A stretch of DNA of 64,000 bases, taken from the NCBI RefSeq assembly GCF_029852145.1, contig NC_079974.1:6075501-6139500 (forward strand), read 5' to 3'. Numbering within the stretch: position 1 is the first letter of the stretch; the number at the start of each line of letters is the position of its first letter. Under the pieces are notes generated by a model. It searched no databases, was not told the DNA's origin, and saw nothing but the letters and a program-made list of their open reading frames with translations. Shown piece after piece: positions 1 through 10,060 of this stretch. Origin of the DNA: Microplitis mediator. Taxonomy: Eukaryota > Arthropoda > Insecta > Hymenoptera > Braconidae. The translations under genes and the position numbers were made by a program.

Positions 1-74
1 GAATTATTTATTAGCAGCCACTGCATCAAATTTATGTCATTTACACGCCAACTGTTGAAGTGAAAAGAGCAAAA

Positions 75-521
75 ATGAGTATCGATATTTTTGGTCGGTC
101 ACTACCAACTGGTGCTGCAATCAGTGGACCACCAGGACCACCTGGACGAGGATTTTAGATAACTGTTGATGGACAGTATGATGTTGAGAGCAAGAGACTG
201 TGTCATGTTGGTAAACCAGCTGAAGACAGTGATGCAGCAACTGTCAAATTTACACGTGATCTTGTTCACAAAGAGCTGTCGCTACTGTATGATAGTATGA
301 GGAATGATCAGTCAGAGATCATTTCACACTTGCACTCTCAAGTGGTAACACTGGATTCTACTGTGACGCTTTTAAGAAAAGAAAATCAAGAATTAAAAGG
401 TATACTGAAACGTATAAAGTCACGAAAGGAATTAATTAATAGAAATACACAGCGAATAAAAGAACTGGAAGCTAAAATTTTTGTTGACAATGGAGGACAA
501 AAAATCAGTAATAGCGTATGA
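75..521 (+). pseudogene. Collagen-like then coiled-coil ORF, one premature stop
   Basis: The frame starts at an ATG at 75 and would encode about 148 residues, but a TAG at 156-158 breaks it after 27 codons. The N-terminus has a short Gly-Pro-Pro run (residues about 18-26). The C-terminal 74 residues (from 297) are rich in Leu, Glu, Lys and Arg with heptad-like spacing and probably form a coiled coil. It ends at a TGA at 519-521 and overlaps the start of the integrase reading frame by about 30 bases, which suggests both belong to the same mobile element. I do not recognise the family. A trimeric fibre-like protein is one guess from the Gly-Pro-Pro plus coiled-coil order, but it is only inference. 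Either the stop is a decay mutation or only the downstream part is expressed. Confidence 0.5.
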
Positions 522-1419
522 GCTGCACAGACCAGCACGCAGAAATTATTTACGTCGTCATGTTGACATACGAGCACTTGATGAAACTTGGCAAGCTGAC
601 TTAGTTGAAATGATTCCTTATGCATCAGTTAATAAAGGAAACAAATACCTGCTAACTGTCATAGATATTTTTTCAAGGTATGCTTGGGCTGTACCGATTA
701 AAAGTAAAAGTGGTAGTGATGTCACTAGTGCAATGAAATCTATATTTCAACAAGGACGTGTACCAAAAAATCTGCATGTTGACCAAGGCAAAGAATTTTA
801 CAATAAAGAATTTCAAGAACTGATGAAACGTAAAAACATCAACATGTACTCAACATTCAGCAACTTGAAGGCATCAATATGTGAACGTTTTAATCGAACA
901 CTTAAGAATAACATGTGGCGTCAATTCACTGCTCGTGGTACCTATAAATGGATTGATATATTGGAAGATTTGATACACAAATATAATACTAGAAAACATC
1001 GTACTATTCAACTGGAACCTATTGATGTAACTGCTAAAAATGAGAAGCAGATATTTGAAAAAATATACAAACCTCTTCAAGCTCAGCGGCAAGCACGAAA
1101 AAATAAATTCAAAGTTGGAGACAAAGTTCGAATCAGCAAGTACAAACATGTATTTGAAAAAGGCTACACACCCAACTGGACCACTGAAATTTTTACAATC
1201 AAGACAGTGCAGAATACAAATCCAACAACATACAAACTTGTAGACTATCAAGATAAGCCAATTGAAGGTGGATTTTATGTTGAAGAACTCAGCAAAGTCA
1301 AGCATCCAGATGTCTATCTAATAGAAAAAATTATAAAAAAACGTGGAAATAAATTATATGTAAAGTGGCTCGGCTTCGACAGCTCTCACAACACCTGGAT
1401 TGATAAATCAGACCCGTAA
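490..1419 (+). CDS. Polinton/Maverick-type integrase with C-terminal chromodomain
   Basis: A 309-residue retroviral-type integrase that appears intact. It would catalyse strand transfer of the element DNA into the genome in the nucleus. The rve catalytic core shows the three acidic residues: Asp37 in a WQADLVEM context, Asp98 in HVDQGKEF, and Glu132 in ICERFNRTLK, about 33 residues after the second Asp. An SH3-like segment (KFKVGDKVRI, about residue 203) follows. The last 40 residues form a chromodomain-like tail (VYLIEKII to WLGFDSSHNTW), which in this family targets heterochromatin. The ATG at 490 is the first ATG of the frame; two upstream codons are non-ATG. The gene converges with the polymerase gene on the other strand, about 200 bases away, as expected for fragments of one Polinton. 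No stop or frameshift is seen. Confidence 0.85.
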   Translation: MEDKKSVIAYELHRPARRNYLRRHVDIRALDETWQADLVEMIPYASVNKGNKYLLTVIDIFSRYAWAVPIKSKSGSDVTSAMKSIFQQGRVPKNLHVDQGKEFYNKEFQELMKRKNINMYSTFSNLKASICERFNRTLKNNMWRQFTARGTYKWIDILEDLIHKYNTRKHRTIQLEPIDVTAKNEKQIFEKIYKPLQAQRQARKNKFKVGDKVRISKYKHVFEKGYTPNWTTEIFTIKTVQNTNPTTYKLVDYQDKPIEGGFYVEELSKVKHPDVYLIEKIIKKRGNKLYVKWLGFDSSHNTWIDKSDP

Positions 1420-1541
1420 AAAAACTTATTATGTAATCTTATATTCTAATAAATAAAAACAAAATTTTTAATTGTATATATACATTTTTTTATTTTCAAA
1501 CCTTAAAACTATTTTTACAAAAACTTAGAAATAATTTTCAT

Positions 1542-1622
1542 TTACATAAGTTTTCTTTTTTTATTTACATAAGTTTTCTTTTTTTACAACTATTTACATA
1601 AGTTTTTTAATTTACAACTATT
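1542..1622. repeat. Three imperfect copies of a ~20-bp TTTACATAAG repeat
   Basis: Between the convergent integrase and polymerase genes, the motif TTTACATAAGTTTTCTTTTT occurs three times with small changes. It may carry the 3' ends of both transcripts: an AATAAA lies at 1450-1455 just after the integrase stop. No coding potential is seen. Confidence 0.6.
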
Positions 1623-3395
1623 CACTTTAATTTTCTTTTTTTAATTATTATTTTATCATCATCATCATCATCATCATCTACATTTTTTTTATAGCCCCAT
1701 GGTAGGGTGTCATGGCTACTGTCAATGAGCTGGCGCTTATCATCAGCCCAACTTAATGCAATTTTATTTTGTACAATCGTTTTTACATTACGTTTTTTCG
1801 ATTTTATTGAATATTGTTTTTTTGTTAAAGTCACATGATTATTTAAACATTCAATAAAATCATCAAACGTGATTGTCCTCAAAGTAGGACCCTTGACTCC
1901 CTTTGCACGTTTTTTAGCTTTTTTGTTTTTATATGTTTTAAATGCATATAATTTAGCCCTGAGTCCAGTGAATTCAGTCATGATTTCACCATTATTTTCA
2001 TCCTTCATTAGACCCAGGACTTTTTTATTAGCTAATGGCATATTATATACATTATCTTCAGGGTAGTCAGAGGTGTCGAACTTTGAGATATCACGCTTGA
2101 TGATTTTGTAGATATCCGGTACAGTAAAATGATAGATGAGACTGTCTGTGTCTGTGTACATTAATTTCGACTCGTCGTTTTTAAAGTTCTTTTTTACATA
2201 ATTATAATGAAAATCATAAATAAAAGTTTTAGATAAATCTAAAATACAAAAGCCTACATAGATAGGTTTATTGAAGCAGACTTTAACTTTTTTCATCTCA
2301 ATAATTACCATATCTTTATCAAACATGGTAAGACTATGGAAATTTGGCTTACATATCAATTCTTTGACTCCATATCTACCCTCCCATTCGGTTTTTAACT
2401 GTACATCTTTATGCTTTCTTACATTTTCCATGGTCTTACCAAATACAGCGTTGTTCATTAGTTTATAAAAATTTTTTTCAAATTCATTCTTTGCTAATTT
2501 TCTACAGTCAGTATTTTTATCTATATATGATTTTAGCCATGGTGATTGTTTGAACTTTAGTACTCTGTGAACTTTCGTTAATTTTAATCCTAATTCTAGA
2601 CATTGTTTTAAATTTTTATAATGTATTATATAATTATTTTTATCATACAGAGTAGTTGATAATTTCGAGTGCTTGGATCCTGGCGGTACAAAGTGCTCAG
2701 GACACAAGGGCAAGTCCTTGTGAAGCTCATGTAAGTCTTCAGGATACTCTAAGTCTACTTCTAATATATATCCTACACTTTCATCATTATCATTTAAAAA
2801 TTTATTTACATCATCATCTACATTTTCTACCCACTCAAATGAACCTGCGGGCAGTGACATACTCATAGCTGCGCCGTATAAATTATTTACATCATAGTAC
2901 ATCAAGTATGATTCAGCTTTGCTTGGATCAAAGTCTTCACCCATGTACCGATTATTAGCAGCAGCATATCGGTTTGTACACTGAGATACCCCACCTCTGA
3001 TACCTTTCTCGATAAAAAGAACTATTTCAGGATCAGTTAAAAGCTGAAGTTCCACACCAGTATATTTTAACATAGCATCATTAGACAGACCAGGAGCAGT
3101 ATAGTAGTGTAATGGATCTAAGCTGTAAGTTTCAAAGCAGCTACGTCTAAAATTTTCAAAGACATCTGCTAGAAGAAGTACATCAGTTTTAAGATATAAA
3201 TCTGAGTACTCTCCTAGTGTTTTAATGTTGAATTTATTCCAGACTAGCTGAGCAAAGAAATAATCCTCATCAGAGATACTTTCATTTGTTAATTTTGAAA
3301 AAAATGATACTTGATTAGGCAATTGCTTGTCATTAAGTTTATCAATGCTGGAAATATATTCATAAGGAAATATACCTTTGCGTGTAACTAATTTA
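1622..3395 (-). pseudogene. Polinton DNA polymerase B (protein-primed), C-terminal part
   Basis: Polymerase part of a type B DNA polymerase of the organellar/viral, protein-primed group, which replicates linear element DNA. All three polymerase motifs are visible: motif A (YYDVNNLYGAAMSMSLP, about 140 codons from 3322), motif B (KNFYKLMNNAVFGKTMEN, about codon 285) and motif C (YTDTDSLIYHF, about codon 390, with the catalytic DTD). A TGLRAKLYAF segment follows in the usual place. The C-terminus has a run of eight Asp coded by a GAT repeat and a basic tail. The frame is open above 3322 to the edge of the inserted element at 3396, and its N-terminal half continues at 4291. The gene is therefore interrupted rather than missing, and could not make a full protein as it stands. 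Confidence 0.85.
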
Positions 3396-4290
3396 GGTAA
3401 TTGTTGACAATAGCGACTCCACGCATTTCCTAAAGTTCCAAGTGCTCACACATCAAAGATCTATAATTAAACTTTTTCCACGTGTTCTGCTACACGGCGG
3501 AAAGAATTTTCTGTATGTATTTATGTCTTTATCACAAGATATCTATCCGAACCTTGTAACTAAAGTGTGCAAAATTGATAAAAAAATGACATAAATTATG
3601 CTAATTTTCCAAAATAAATTTAATAAATTTCTAATAAATACAAATAATTAATTTTATTAATACCGTAAGATGGACGGTGGCGATAGAAAGGTCTAACTAA
3701 GAGTTGAAATATTTTTTGAGCTCTTGTATAGTGGAAAATTGACATATTTCTGTTATTTCAATACACTAACGGTGTACAACAGCTCACCTAGCACTTGGTT
3801 GCAAGTAGTTTGGACGGTATCCGCCTTCCTTTGCTAGTATAGTGTCTGACTGAAGCCCGCAACACTGTTTTACGCCGGCCCGTACTAGTAAGAGATGTAG
3901 TCTAAGGCAAGAGTGCGTTAACATAGCCTTACTGACGAGTCCGTTAACGTACTTAGGACGAAACTACAGAAATTATGGCAAATAGGCATATAGCTTAAGT
4001 TTTAGTGGTTGACTTAAGAGTCAATACATAGAATAATAAGAGAAATATGTCAAATAGTGCAGTGTAGCACGGAACAGAAAAATTTCAAACAAAAACTGGA
4101 TATCAAGCTAATTTTATACCTTTGGTATACACGTACAATTTAGTAATGCTTAAATAACACCTAAATAAGCAAGTACATCTTTAATCCGCCGACAAACGCC
4201 AGAGAATGAAACAAGTCTCTTGGCAATTTGAATATTTTTGGATTTTTGCTTGATAAAAACAGGTGGAGCCGCGATTCTAAACAGTTACCC
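3396..4290. mobile_element. 895-bp inverted-repeat element inserted in the polymerase gene
   Basis: The left end reads GGTAATTGTTGACAATAGCG and the right end, reverse-complemented, reads GGGTAACTGTTTAGAATCGC. The two ends match over about 27 bases (through CTCCAC) with a handful of differences. Both sides carry the same 7-bp sequence TAATTTA (3389-3395 and 4291-4297), a clean target-site duplication. The coding frames on the two sides are in register when one duplication copy and the element are discounted, which fixes the boundaries. No ORF of useful length lies inside, so it is a non-autonomous DNA-transposon-like element of unidentified superfamily. It carries a hammerhead-ribozyme-like sequence at 3895-3969 on the plus strand. 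Confidence 0.8.
3895..3969 (+). ncRNA. Hammerhead self-cleaving ribozyme, type III topology
   Basis: Core sequences sit in the correct order. Stem III 5' strand TGTAGT is at 3896-3901 and the cleavage-site GTC ends at C3902. Stem I is TAAGGC (3903-3908) with GCCTTA (3926-3931). The core CTGACGA is 3932-3938. Stem II is GTCC (3939-3942) with GGAC (3956-3959). The GAAA is 3960-3963. Stem III 3' strand, counted from the last A of GAAA, is ACTACA (3963-3968). All invariant core bases (CUGANGA, GAAA, NUH) are present and all three stems pair perfectly. Stem III is the open stem, so this is type III. Loop 1 (CGTTAAC, 3916-3922) and loop 2 (GTTAACG, 3943-3949) are complementary over 7 bases, compatible with the loop-loop contact of natural hammerheads. 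Cleavage would fall after 3902. Activity is inferred. Confidence 0.85.
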
Positions 4291-4980
4291 TAATTTAAAT
4301 TCATCCGGGTCGGGATAGTGATGTTTCGTTATAAGCTTTTTATCATCACCAAGATTTGAAGCTAATTTTTCAAGGCTGGATGCCATAAATCTGAATGAGT
4401 CTATGAAACGTAATGTTACTGAAGTATTTTCTATTGATTTTGTGAATGATATATATTTTTCTTTATTAATTGGTAGCAGAGTTACATCACCTTTAATTAA
4501 TGTGGCTAAACTTTTAATTAAAAAATGTGAATCATAGCCTGATAAATTGTGAAAGACTATGGGAATAACATGTGACTTGGGATAATTAACATTACAAGAT
4601 ATATGTGCTGGACCGCGATAATTACCAGTGAAATGACAGTGATCATAACACTTGTCGGTATTTGTTGTAATTATTTTTTCACAAATATGACAAACAGTTG
4701 CCTGATCATGTGTCTCTTGCTGTTGTTTGGTGAGTGGTTTCATCGGTATAGGATTTTTTAAATATCTTTCGTATTCAATAGCTAATTTTTCCAACTTTAA
4801 AATAAACCACCCAATACAAAATTTTGAACGATTTAATTCGAATTTAGATAATTTATTATCATAACTGCAATGTTGATAGAATGCTACACTGTGTGGAACA
4901 TATTTATTCAAATTTCCCGCGTGCATTTGAAACTTCTTCGAGAGTTGTTGCCGCTCGCGGCTCCTCTGCCCTCTCTCCAT
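4291..4980 (-). pseudogene. Polinton DNA polymerase B, N-terminal part (endonuclease-like finger and exonuclease start)
   Basis: N-terminal portion of the split polymerase. A zinc-finger/recombination-endonuclease-VII-like segment is visible at about residues 96-130, with pairs CHIC and CYDHCH and a final ISCN. It is followed by HNLSGYDSHFLIKSL, the NxxxYD/FD-type motif of the 3'-5' exonuclease. The frame ends at the insertion boundary (4291) after DEFKL and picks up again at 3395. The first 20 or so codons above about 4915 are Arg- and Glu-rich, coded by GC-rich simple sequence next to the microsatellite, and do not look like polymerase. The real N-terminus, probably several hundred residues, is therefore missing. 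This gene is truncated as well as interrupted. Confidence 0.75.
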
Positions 4981-5127
4981 GCATCCCTGTTGCTCGCGGC
5001 GGCTCCTCTGCTGCTCGCGGTGGGAATTTCAAACATAATTCTCCAAACGTCAGTGTGATGTCGCTCACATAGCTACACTTGCGCAAAATGATGTTTGAAA
5101 TTCCCGCCTATATTACTTTCATTGGAA

Positions 5128-5229
<102 letters not shown>

Positions 5230-5529
5230 AGCTTGAAGCATCAAACGCACATGCGTAAACAAACATTCAAATTTCCTACACACTTCTAAATTTTATTTTG
5301 TCTATCTTTTTTTTTAATAATTACATTTTATATAATACAAATTTATTGTTTAAAGATATACGATTTACATCTATAATGTATGCATGGAGAATACATAACA
5401 ATTAAAAACATATTTTTTATATTAGAAGTTTTAATTTTATTATTGGATAAAAAGAAAAAATACATAAATTTCAAACCATGATACGAAGTATTTTTTAACT
5501 ATAATAAGTTTTTTACATAAGAAATAGAT

Positions 5530-5841
5530 TCACGATCGAGTAACAAATTCAAATTTATTGTATTTAGATCCATGAAATAAAAGATGAAGATTTTCTTGTG
5601 ATACCATATCAAAAAGAGTTTTTAATTTATCTTCATGAGCTATCAATTCGTTGTTTGTTCTTGCAGGAAAGTAAATTGTGAATTCATCATCCAAGTTGGC
5701 AATTACTTTAGGTCCATATTGCGTTGAAATTTTTTTAATTTCAGTTATTTTATATGTCTTGTCAGCTTCCAGTTCCTGAAGTTTTTTAACAGGCAAAATG
5801 TAGGCCAAGGTGTTGATCTCATTAATTTTTGATAGATCCAT
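5530..5841 (-). CDS. Small hypothetical protein (103 aa), probably element-encoded
   Basis: An open frame from an ATG at 5841 to a stop at 5530. The protein starts MDLSKINEINTLAYILPVKK and alternates charged and beta-branched residues (KTYKITEIKKISTQYGPKVIA, then FTIYFPARTNN), giving a beta-rich pattern that could be an OB-like fold. That is inference from the pattern only. It has no membrane segment or signal peptide. It lies on the same strand as, and upstream of, the polymerase fragment, so it may be a Polinton accessory gene, for example a DNA-binding protein. The frame is clean and the composition is less AT-driven than its surroundings, which supports a real gene. Confidence 0.5.
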   Translation of the reverse strand: MDLSKINEINTLAYILPVKKLQELEADKTYKITEIKKISTQYGPKVIANLDDEFTIYFPARTNNELIAHEDKLKTLFDMVSQENLHLLFHGSKYNKFEFVTRS

Positions 5842-6673
5842 CTTGAAAACTAGTAATTGAATTAATTAAATTTTCAGTCAATAATACATAATTTGAATGA
5901 CATGAAAATTTAATACTTACTTGATATTGAAACACACGATAAGTAATAATTAAGAAATGAATAGAATAATCGCTGTAATGGAATAATTCGATAATAAACC
6001 ACAAGCTTTTTTTACAAACTGTTAACCAGAACGTTTCTCGATGTAGACTGACTGATGTGAGCTCTCGAGCTCAGCGCTCAGCTCAGTACCCTCCACTATA
6101 GCTCAAAAACCGGTTTAGACTTGTCGGATGACGTCATCTACTACGCAGTAGCAAAAAAAAGAGGGGAGAGAAACTACACCACTAGATGGCGTGCTTTTAC
6201 ATCCTTCTCGCAAGTGCTTGTACTACACCTAGTTTGAATATATCAAACATTGGTCAAAAAGTAAATTGGCTCCGTAATGACGCTCAAGGCTGATAGACTG
6301 AGAAAGTATCAGCCTTGAGCGCCATCATGGTGTCATTTTGTTTTCAAAAAAATTTCTCACACAAAATATACACGAGGCGCCTTGTATCATGAGCTCAAAA
6401 TGGCGGACACGAGCTCAAAAATGAGCTCAGACGGTAAAAAAGACCGCCAAATAACGTCAATTAGCTTCAAAAAGGCCCCAGATAAGCTCAAATGATGTCA
6501 ATTAGCTTCAAAATGATGTCAAAAAAGCCGCAGATAACCAACAGTCGATACATTATCGACAATCGATAACCAACAGTCGATAACTTACCATCCGCCAATC
6601 GATAACTTACCATCCGTCGGTACAACAGATCAGGGGTTCGTGTTTATAATGGGCCAGAACCAGCTCTGTCTAT
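5842..6673. other. Non-coding stretch with a hairpin and short degenerate repeats
   Basis: No convincing ORF. A perfect 15-bp inverted repeat (CGCTCAAGGCTGATA) at 6281-6295 and 6307-6321 has an 11-base loop. From 6390 to 6620 short motifs recur in loose tandem: GAGCTCAAAATG-type, GATGTCAATTAGCTTCAAAA-type, AACAGTCGATA and CGATAACTTACCATCCG. This may be a regulatory or terminal part of an adjacent element, but that cannot be shown. Confidence 0.5.
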
Positions 6674-7683
6674 CTATTGATAATTATTATTTCTTAGTCC
6701 GCAATAATTATTATCGTTTGCATTATTGATTTGTGATCCGATCGGGTAATTATTGTTGTTAAAATTATTATCGACATTAATATTATTGTTCAAATTATTG
6801 TTTCCAATCGGGTCATTATTCGAATTCGCGTTCGGATCGATATTTGAATTATTATTTATATTATTATTTATTCCTGCTAAGTTTCTGTGAACATTAATGG
6901 TTCCACTGGTACCAGGTTGTTCGTACGCCGGGAGGGCTGAAGACGTCATAGCCCTAGTGTCTTGTGTCAAGTGTCCTGTACCACACTCCCCGTCGCCAAA
7001 ACTGTGAGTTACGGTGCGAACAATTTGTGTGTTAAGTTGTACAGGCACTTGTAAAGTATTTTCCCGCTGCGAGTTTAAAGTAAGGGACAAATTTTGAATG
7101 CAACTTATTATTTGAGCTAAAGCAACAAGAGTTGCTCCTTGTTCAGTCTGTGCGGGAACTGGAACGGTGCCAGGGTAAGAAACGGATCCCGCATTAGGCT
7201 GAATCGATGGAAGTTGTACCGGTGGGGGGTTTTCTAAAATTACCCCGTCCACAGACGCTTGCGAAGTAATATTATTTATTCTTTGGTTTAATTGCGGATT
7301 CGGATTAATTGCCGGCAAATTATTCGTTCTGACCAACCCCGATGTGGTGGTAATTGTTGTCGGTGTATTTGTTACTGTAACCGGTGTAGTCGTTACGATC
7401 GATGTGGTCATCGTGGTGACCATTGACGTGGTACTTGGTACCGTCACTAAATTATTTCCTAAACTACGCCTAACTGGTGGTCTGTTCTGTAGTGGCGTAC
7501 CTGCAGTGACCACCAGGCTTGGTATATTGGGTACCGAGGGAGGGGGAACCGACATTGTCGAGTTCGCGGACGAAACGGTAGTACTGGACGTTATCGTACT
7601 CGTTGTCGCAGGTGGTGAGTGTACTACCCTGGATTGGTTACTCTGGTTCGATGAACCAACCCCGTCAAATATTACTTCCCGCT
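6674..7683 (-). CDS. Gag-like N-terminal region of a gypsy-type element (truncated)
   Basis: The frame is open from 7683 down; the first ATG is at 7555 (MSVPPPSVPNIPSLVV), giving 293 residues. The protein is Thr/Val/Pro-rich in its first third, has a short helical stretch (GATLVALAQIISCIQNLSLTLNSQ, about residues 135-160), and ends in a long Asn-rich tail. No zinc knuckle or protease is reached. It lies downstream, on the same strand, of a gypsy-type primer-binding site at 8853-8865, so I read it as the start of gag cut off near 6670. The low-complexity style resembles the N-terminus of the clearer Gag at 59.7-61.4 kb. The identification rests mainly on context. Confidence 0.45.
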
Positions 7684-8287
7684 ATCCTGCCTATTCTGTT
7701 GTTTAGAATTTTGGCGCGTCAATGGTCGCGTGTTACTCATTTTTCAAAACAACTTAATTCTCAATTACTTATTTTACTCGATGGCTATTATCAGCTTACG
7801 AGCCCAAATAGACTTAAATTTAAACAAATAATGCCGAAGCACAATTATCAAATATAAATAAATAAACGAATAGTCTCTACTTCCGGATTAAAATTTTATT
7901 TTATCTAAACCGATGACTAATATTTAATCCCTAAATGACAGCTTTAGTTTTGTTTGTTCTCAAGAAAAATTATTATTTTACCGGAATTAACTTCCGGAGA
8001 ACGTTTAGCCGATTACTTGGATAATTATTATCAATACTACGATGACAGTATTGTTTTTATTTTAATTACTTATTTTATACTAAATCTAATTATTTTTTTA
8101 GAATAAACTTCCGAAACAAATATCTTAACGACTGTTCTTGACCGGTAATTACTAATTTTAATTTATTATACTAGAGTAATTTATTTATGGTGACTCATAT
8201 ACCGAATAAATTCAAATTACCGGTTACTCGAAAGAATGGTTTATTCTAAACCAGTATAAACTAGATAAGTACTGATTTATTTATTTA

Positions 8288-8394
8288 AGATTTTATTTTG
8301 AAAATTATTTCCAGCAGAATTTTATTTCTGGTAAAGATTTTATTTTGAAAATTATTTCCAGCAAAATTTTATTTCTGGTAAAGATTTTATTTTG
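8288..8394. repeat. 47-bp tandem repeat, 2.2 copies
   Basis: A 47-bp unit starting AGATTTTATTTTGAAAATTA repeats at 8288 and 8335, with a third partial copy from 8382; copies differ at about one base. A TTTTA pentamer run follows at 8452-8498. Both lie in the leader between the primer-binding site and the gag-like ORF. Confidence 0.85.
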
Positions 8395-8852
8395 ACTGAC
8401 ACTGTCACCAAAGAAATTTTATTTACTCTATTATTTTACAAAAGAAATACTTTATTTTATTTTATTTTACTTTATTTTATTTTATTTTATTTTATTTTCT
8501 CAACCAGTATTTATCGTTTGTTTACTGATGACGCGTGCAGCCAATGCGTAAGCCGGCGAGTATCGCTTCGTCTAACCGGCGCTACGGGAATTTATCGATT
8601 TTTTCTCGCACGCGATAAACTTAAATTTTTATTTCTCCCATTATTTATTATAATTTTAATTGAAATTAATTTATAATTTACTCAAATTTTTGGGCAACCA
8701 ATGCAGTTAAAACACAATTTCTGGTTGTAAAAATTTTCTCTCTTCAACGGTTATAGGGAAATATAAAAAATTCGAAATTTATTTGTAATTTTTATAATTA
8801 TTGATTGGTATTATCTAACTATCACCAGGTCTTAAATTAGGACGAGGAACAC

Positions 8853-8865
8853 GAGTTGGGCGCCA
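8853..8865 (-). promoter_or_regulatory. Primer-binding-site-like sequence (TGGCGCCCAACTC)
   Basis: Read on the minus strand this is TGGCGCCCAACTC, the typical form of a gypsy/errantivirus tRNA primer-binding site. It sits two to three bases after a candidate LTR end, which is where reverse transcription would start. Confidence 0.6.
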
Positions 8866-8867
8866 AA

Positions 8868-9813
8868 TATAACGGTGGGCCCTGGCTACTGCGTGTCCAG
8901 ATAGCCAAGAACCACTGTTAAGTTATAATTCCCGGACTTTATTATTAATAAATTTAATTAGCGAATTGCGTCGATTATCGCTGGTTCTGAAACTCGGGAA
9001 CTTGAAATTCTCGGGGTGAGTCGGCTCGTCCTGAGCCGGACACGTGGCTGAAAATAAACTTAACTCTAAAGGACTCTGGTGATAGTTTATAATTAATACT
9101 CAAATAATGTAAATTATGTAATTTATTTAACCAAACCCTTTATATACAAATTTTCCCCTTAGTTATATATATATGCGTAATCATTACAATTTTATTTAAA
9201 GAATTTATCGGGTGATATGCGCGGGAATAAATATCGTGGAAAATGAGAAATATTGGCGGGAATTACCGCGTTGAAGAGAGAGGCTTTGTACATAGGTATT
9301 ATAAAATAGAGATATATATAGTCGAACAAATGTCGGGACTTACTGCAGGAATCGGCCTACGCTCCATCCTCCTAGTCTCCGGGTGATCCACGTGGGGTTG
9401 ACAAGAATCTGGTTCACGCAGCAATTCGCCTCCTGAGAAGTATGAACGACCCAAAACACCGCAAACTTGGTTTTATTTTTAACCACACAACACAAGTGGC
9501 ACAAGATCACTGGATAAGTCGAAACGTATTGAAAGAAATAAAATAATTTTCACAAAGTGGAAAAGAGCGACTAATCAGTAAGCGCACTGGAACTCAAGTG
9601 TCGTCTTAAAATTAATTGTCTCGGGTCAGCACCTCGTGTTGACCCCTCCCAATTATGCGCAGTGACCAATTTCCGCATATCTGCTGCACTAAGACTACCG
9701 CCAAGACTCAGCCGAACTCGCAAACGAGAAAATTATATGGGAGCGAGAGAGAGAACAAAAAGAAGCGAGAGAGCCTCACTCTCACGTCTTAAAATCGCTG
9801 CTGCACGGTTACA
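8868..9813 (-). repeat. Candidate 5' LTR of the minus-strand gypsy-like element
   Basis: On the minus strand the segment begins TGTAACCGTGCAGCAGCG (from 9813) and ends CCGTTATA just before the primer-binding site. This fits an LTR of about 946 bp with near-palindromic TGTAAC/GTTA(C/T)A ends. The partner 3' LTR is not in the window, so the boundaries cannot be confirmed by comparison. Confidence 0.45.
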
Positions 9814-10060
9814 AAATTAATTAGTAGCTCTGAAAATGTTTAACCGAAAATTTTATGAAAATTTGTAATAAAATTGTAGAGTTTCGAATATTTTTTTATT
9901 TATAACTAATCAGTAACCACAAAATTAATTTATGAACAATATCAACACAATATTAGCAATAATAAAAATTCAATAATATTCAATTGAAAGTACAAATAAA
10001 GAAAATGAAATAACTGGATTAATAAATTAAGAAACACATGTATATCGTTTTAAATAGCAA

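Noticed and set aside
3932..3963. Chance occurrence of hammerhead core words
   Set aside because: Rejected as an explanation: core words, three perfect stems and the complementary loops all occur in correct order and spacing, which chance in AT-rich DNA would rarely give.
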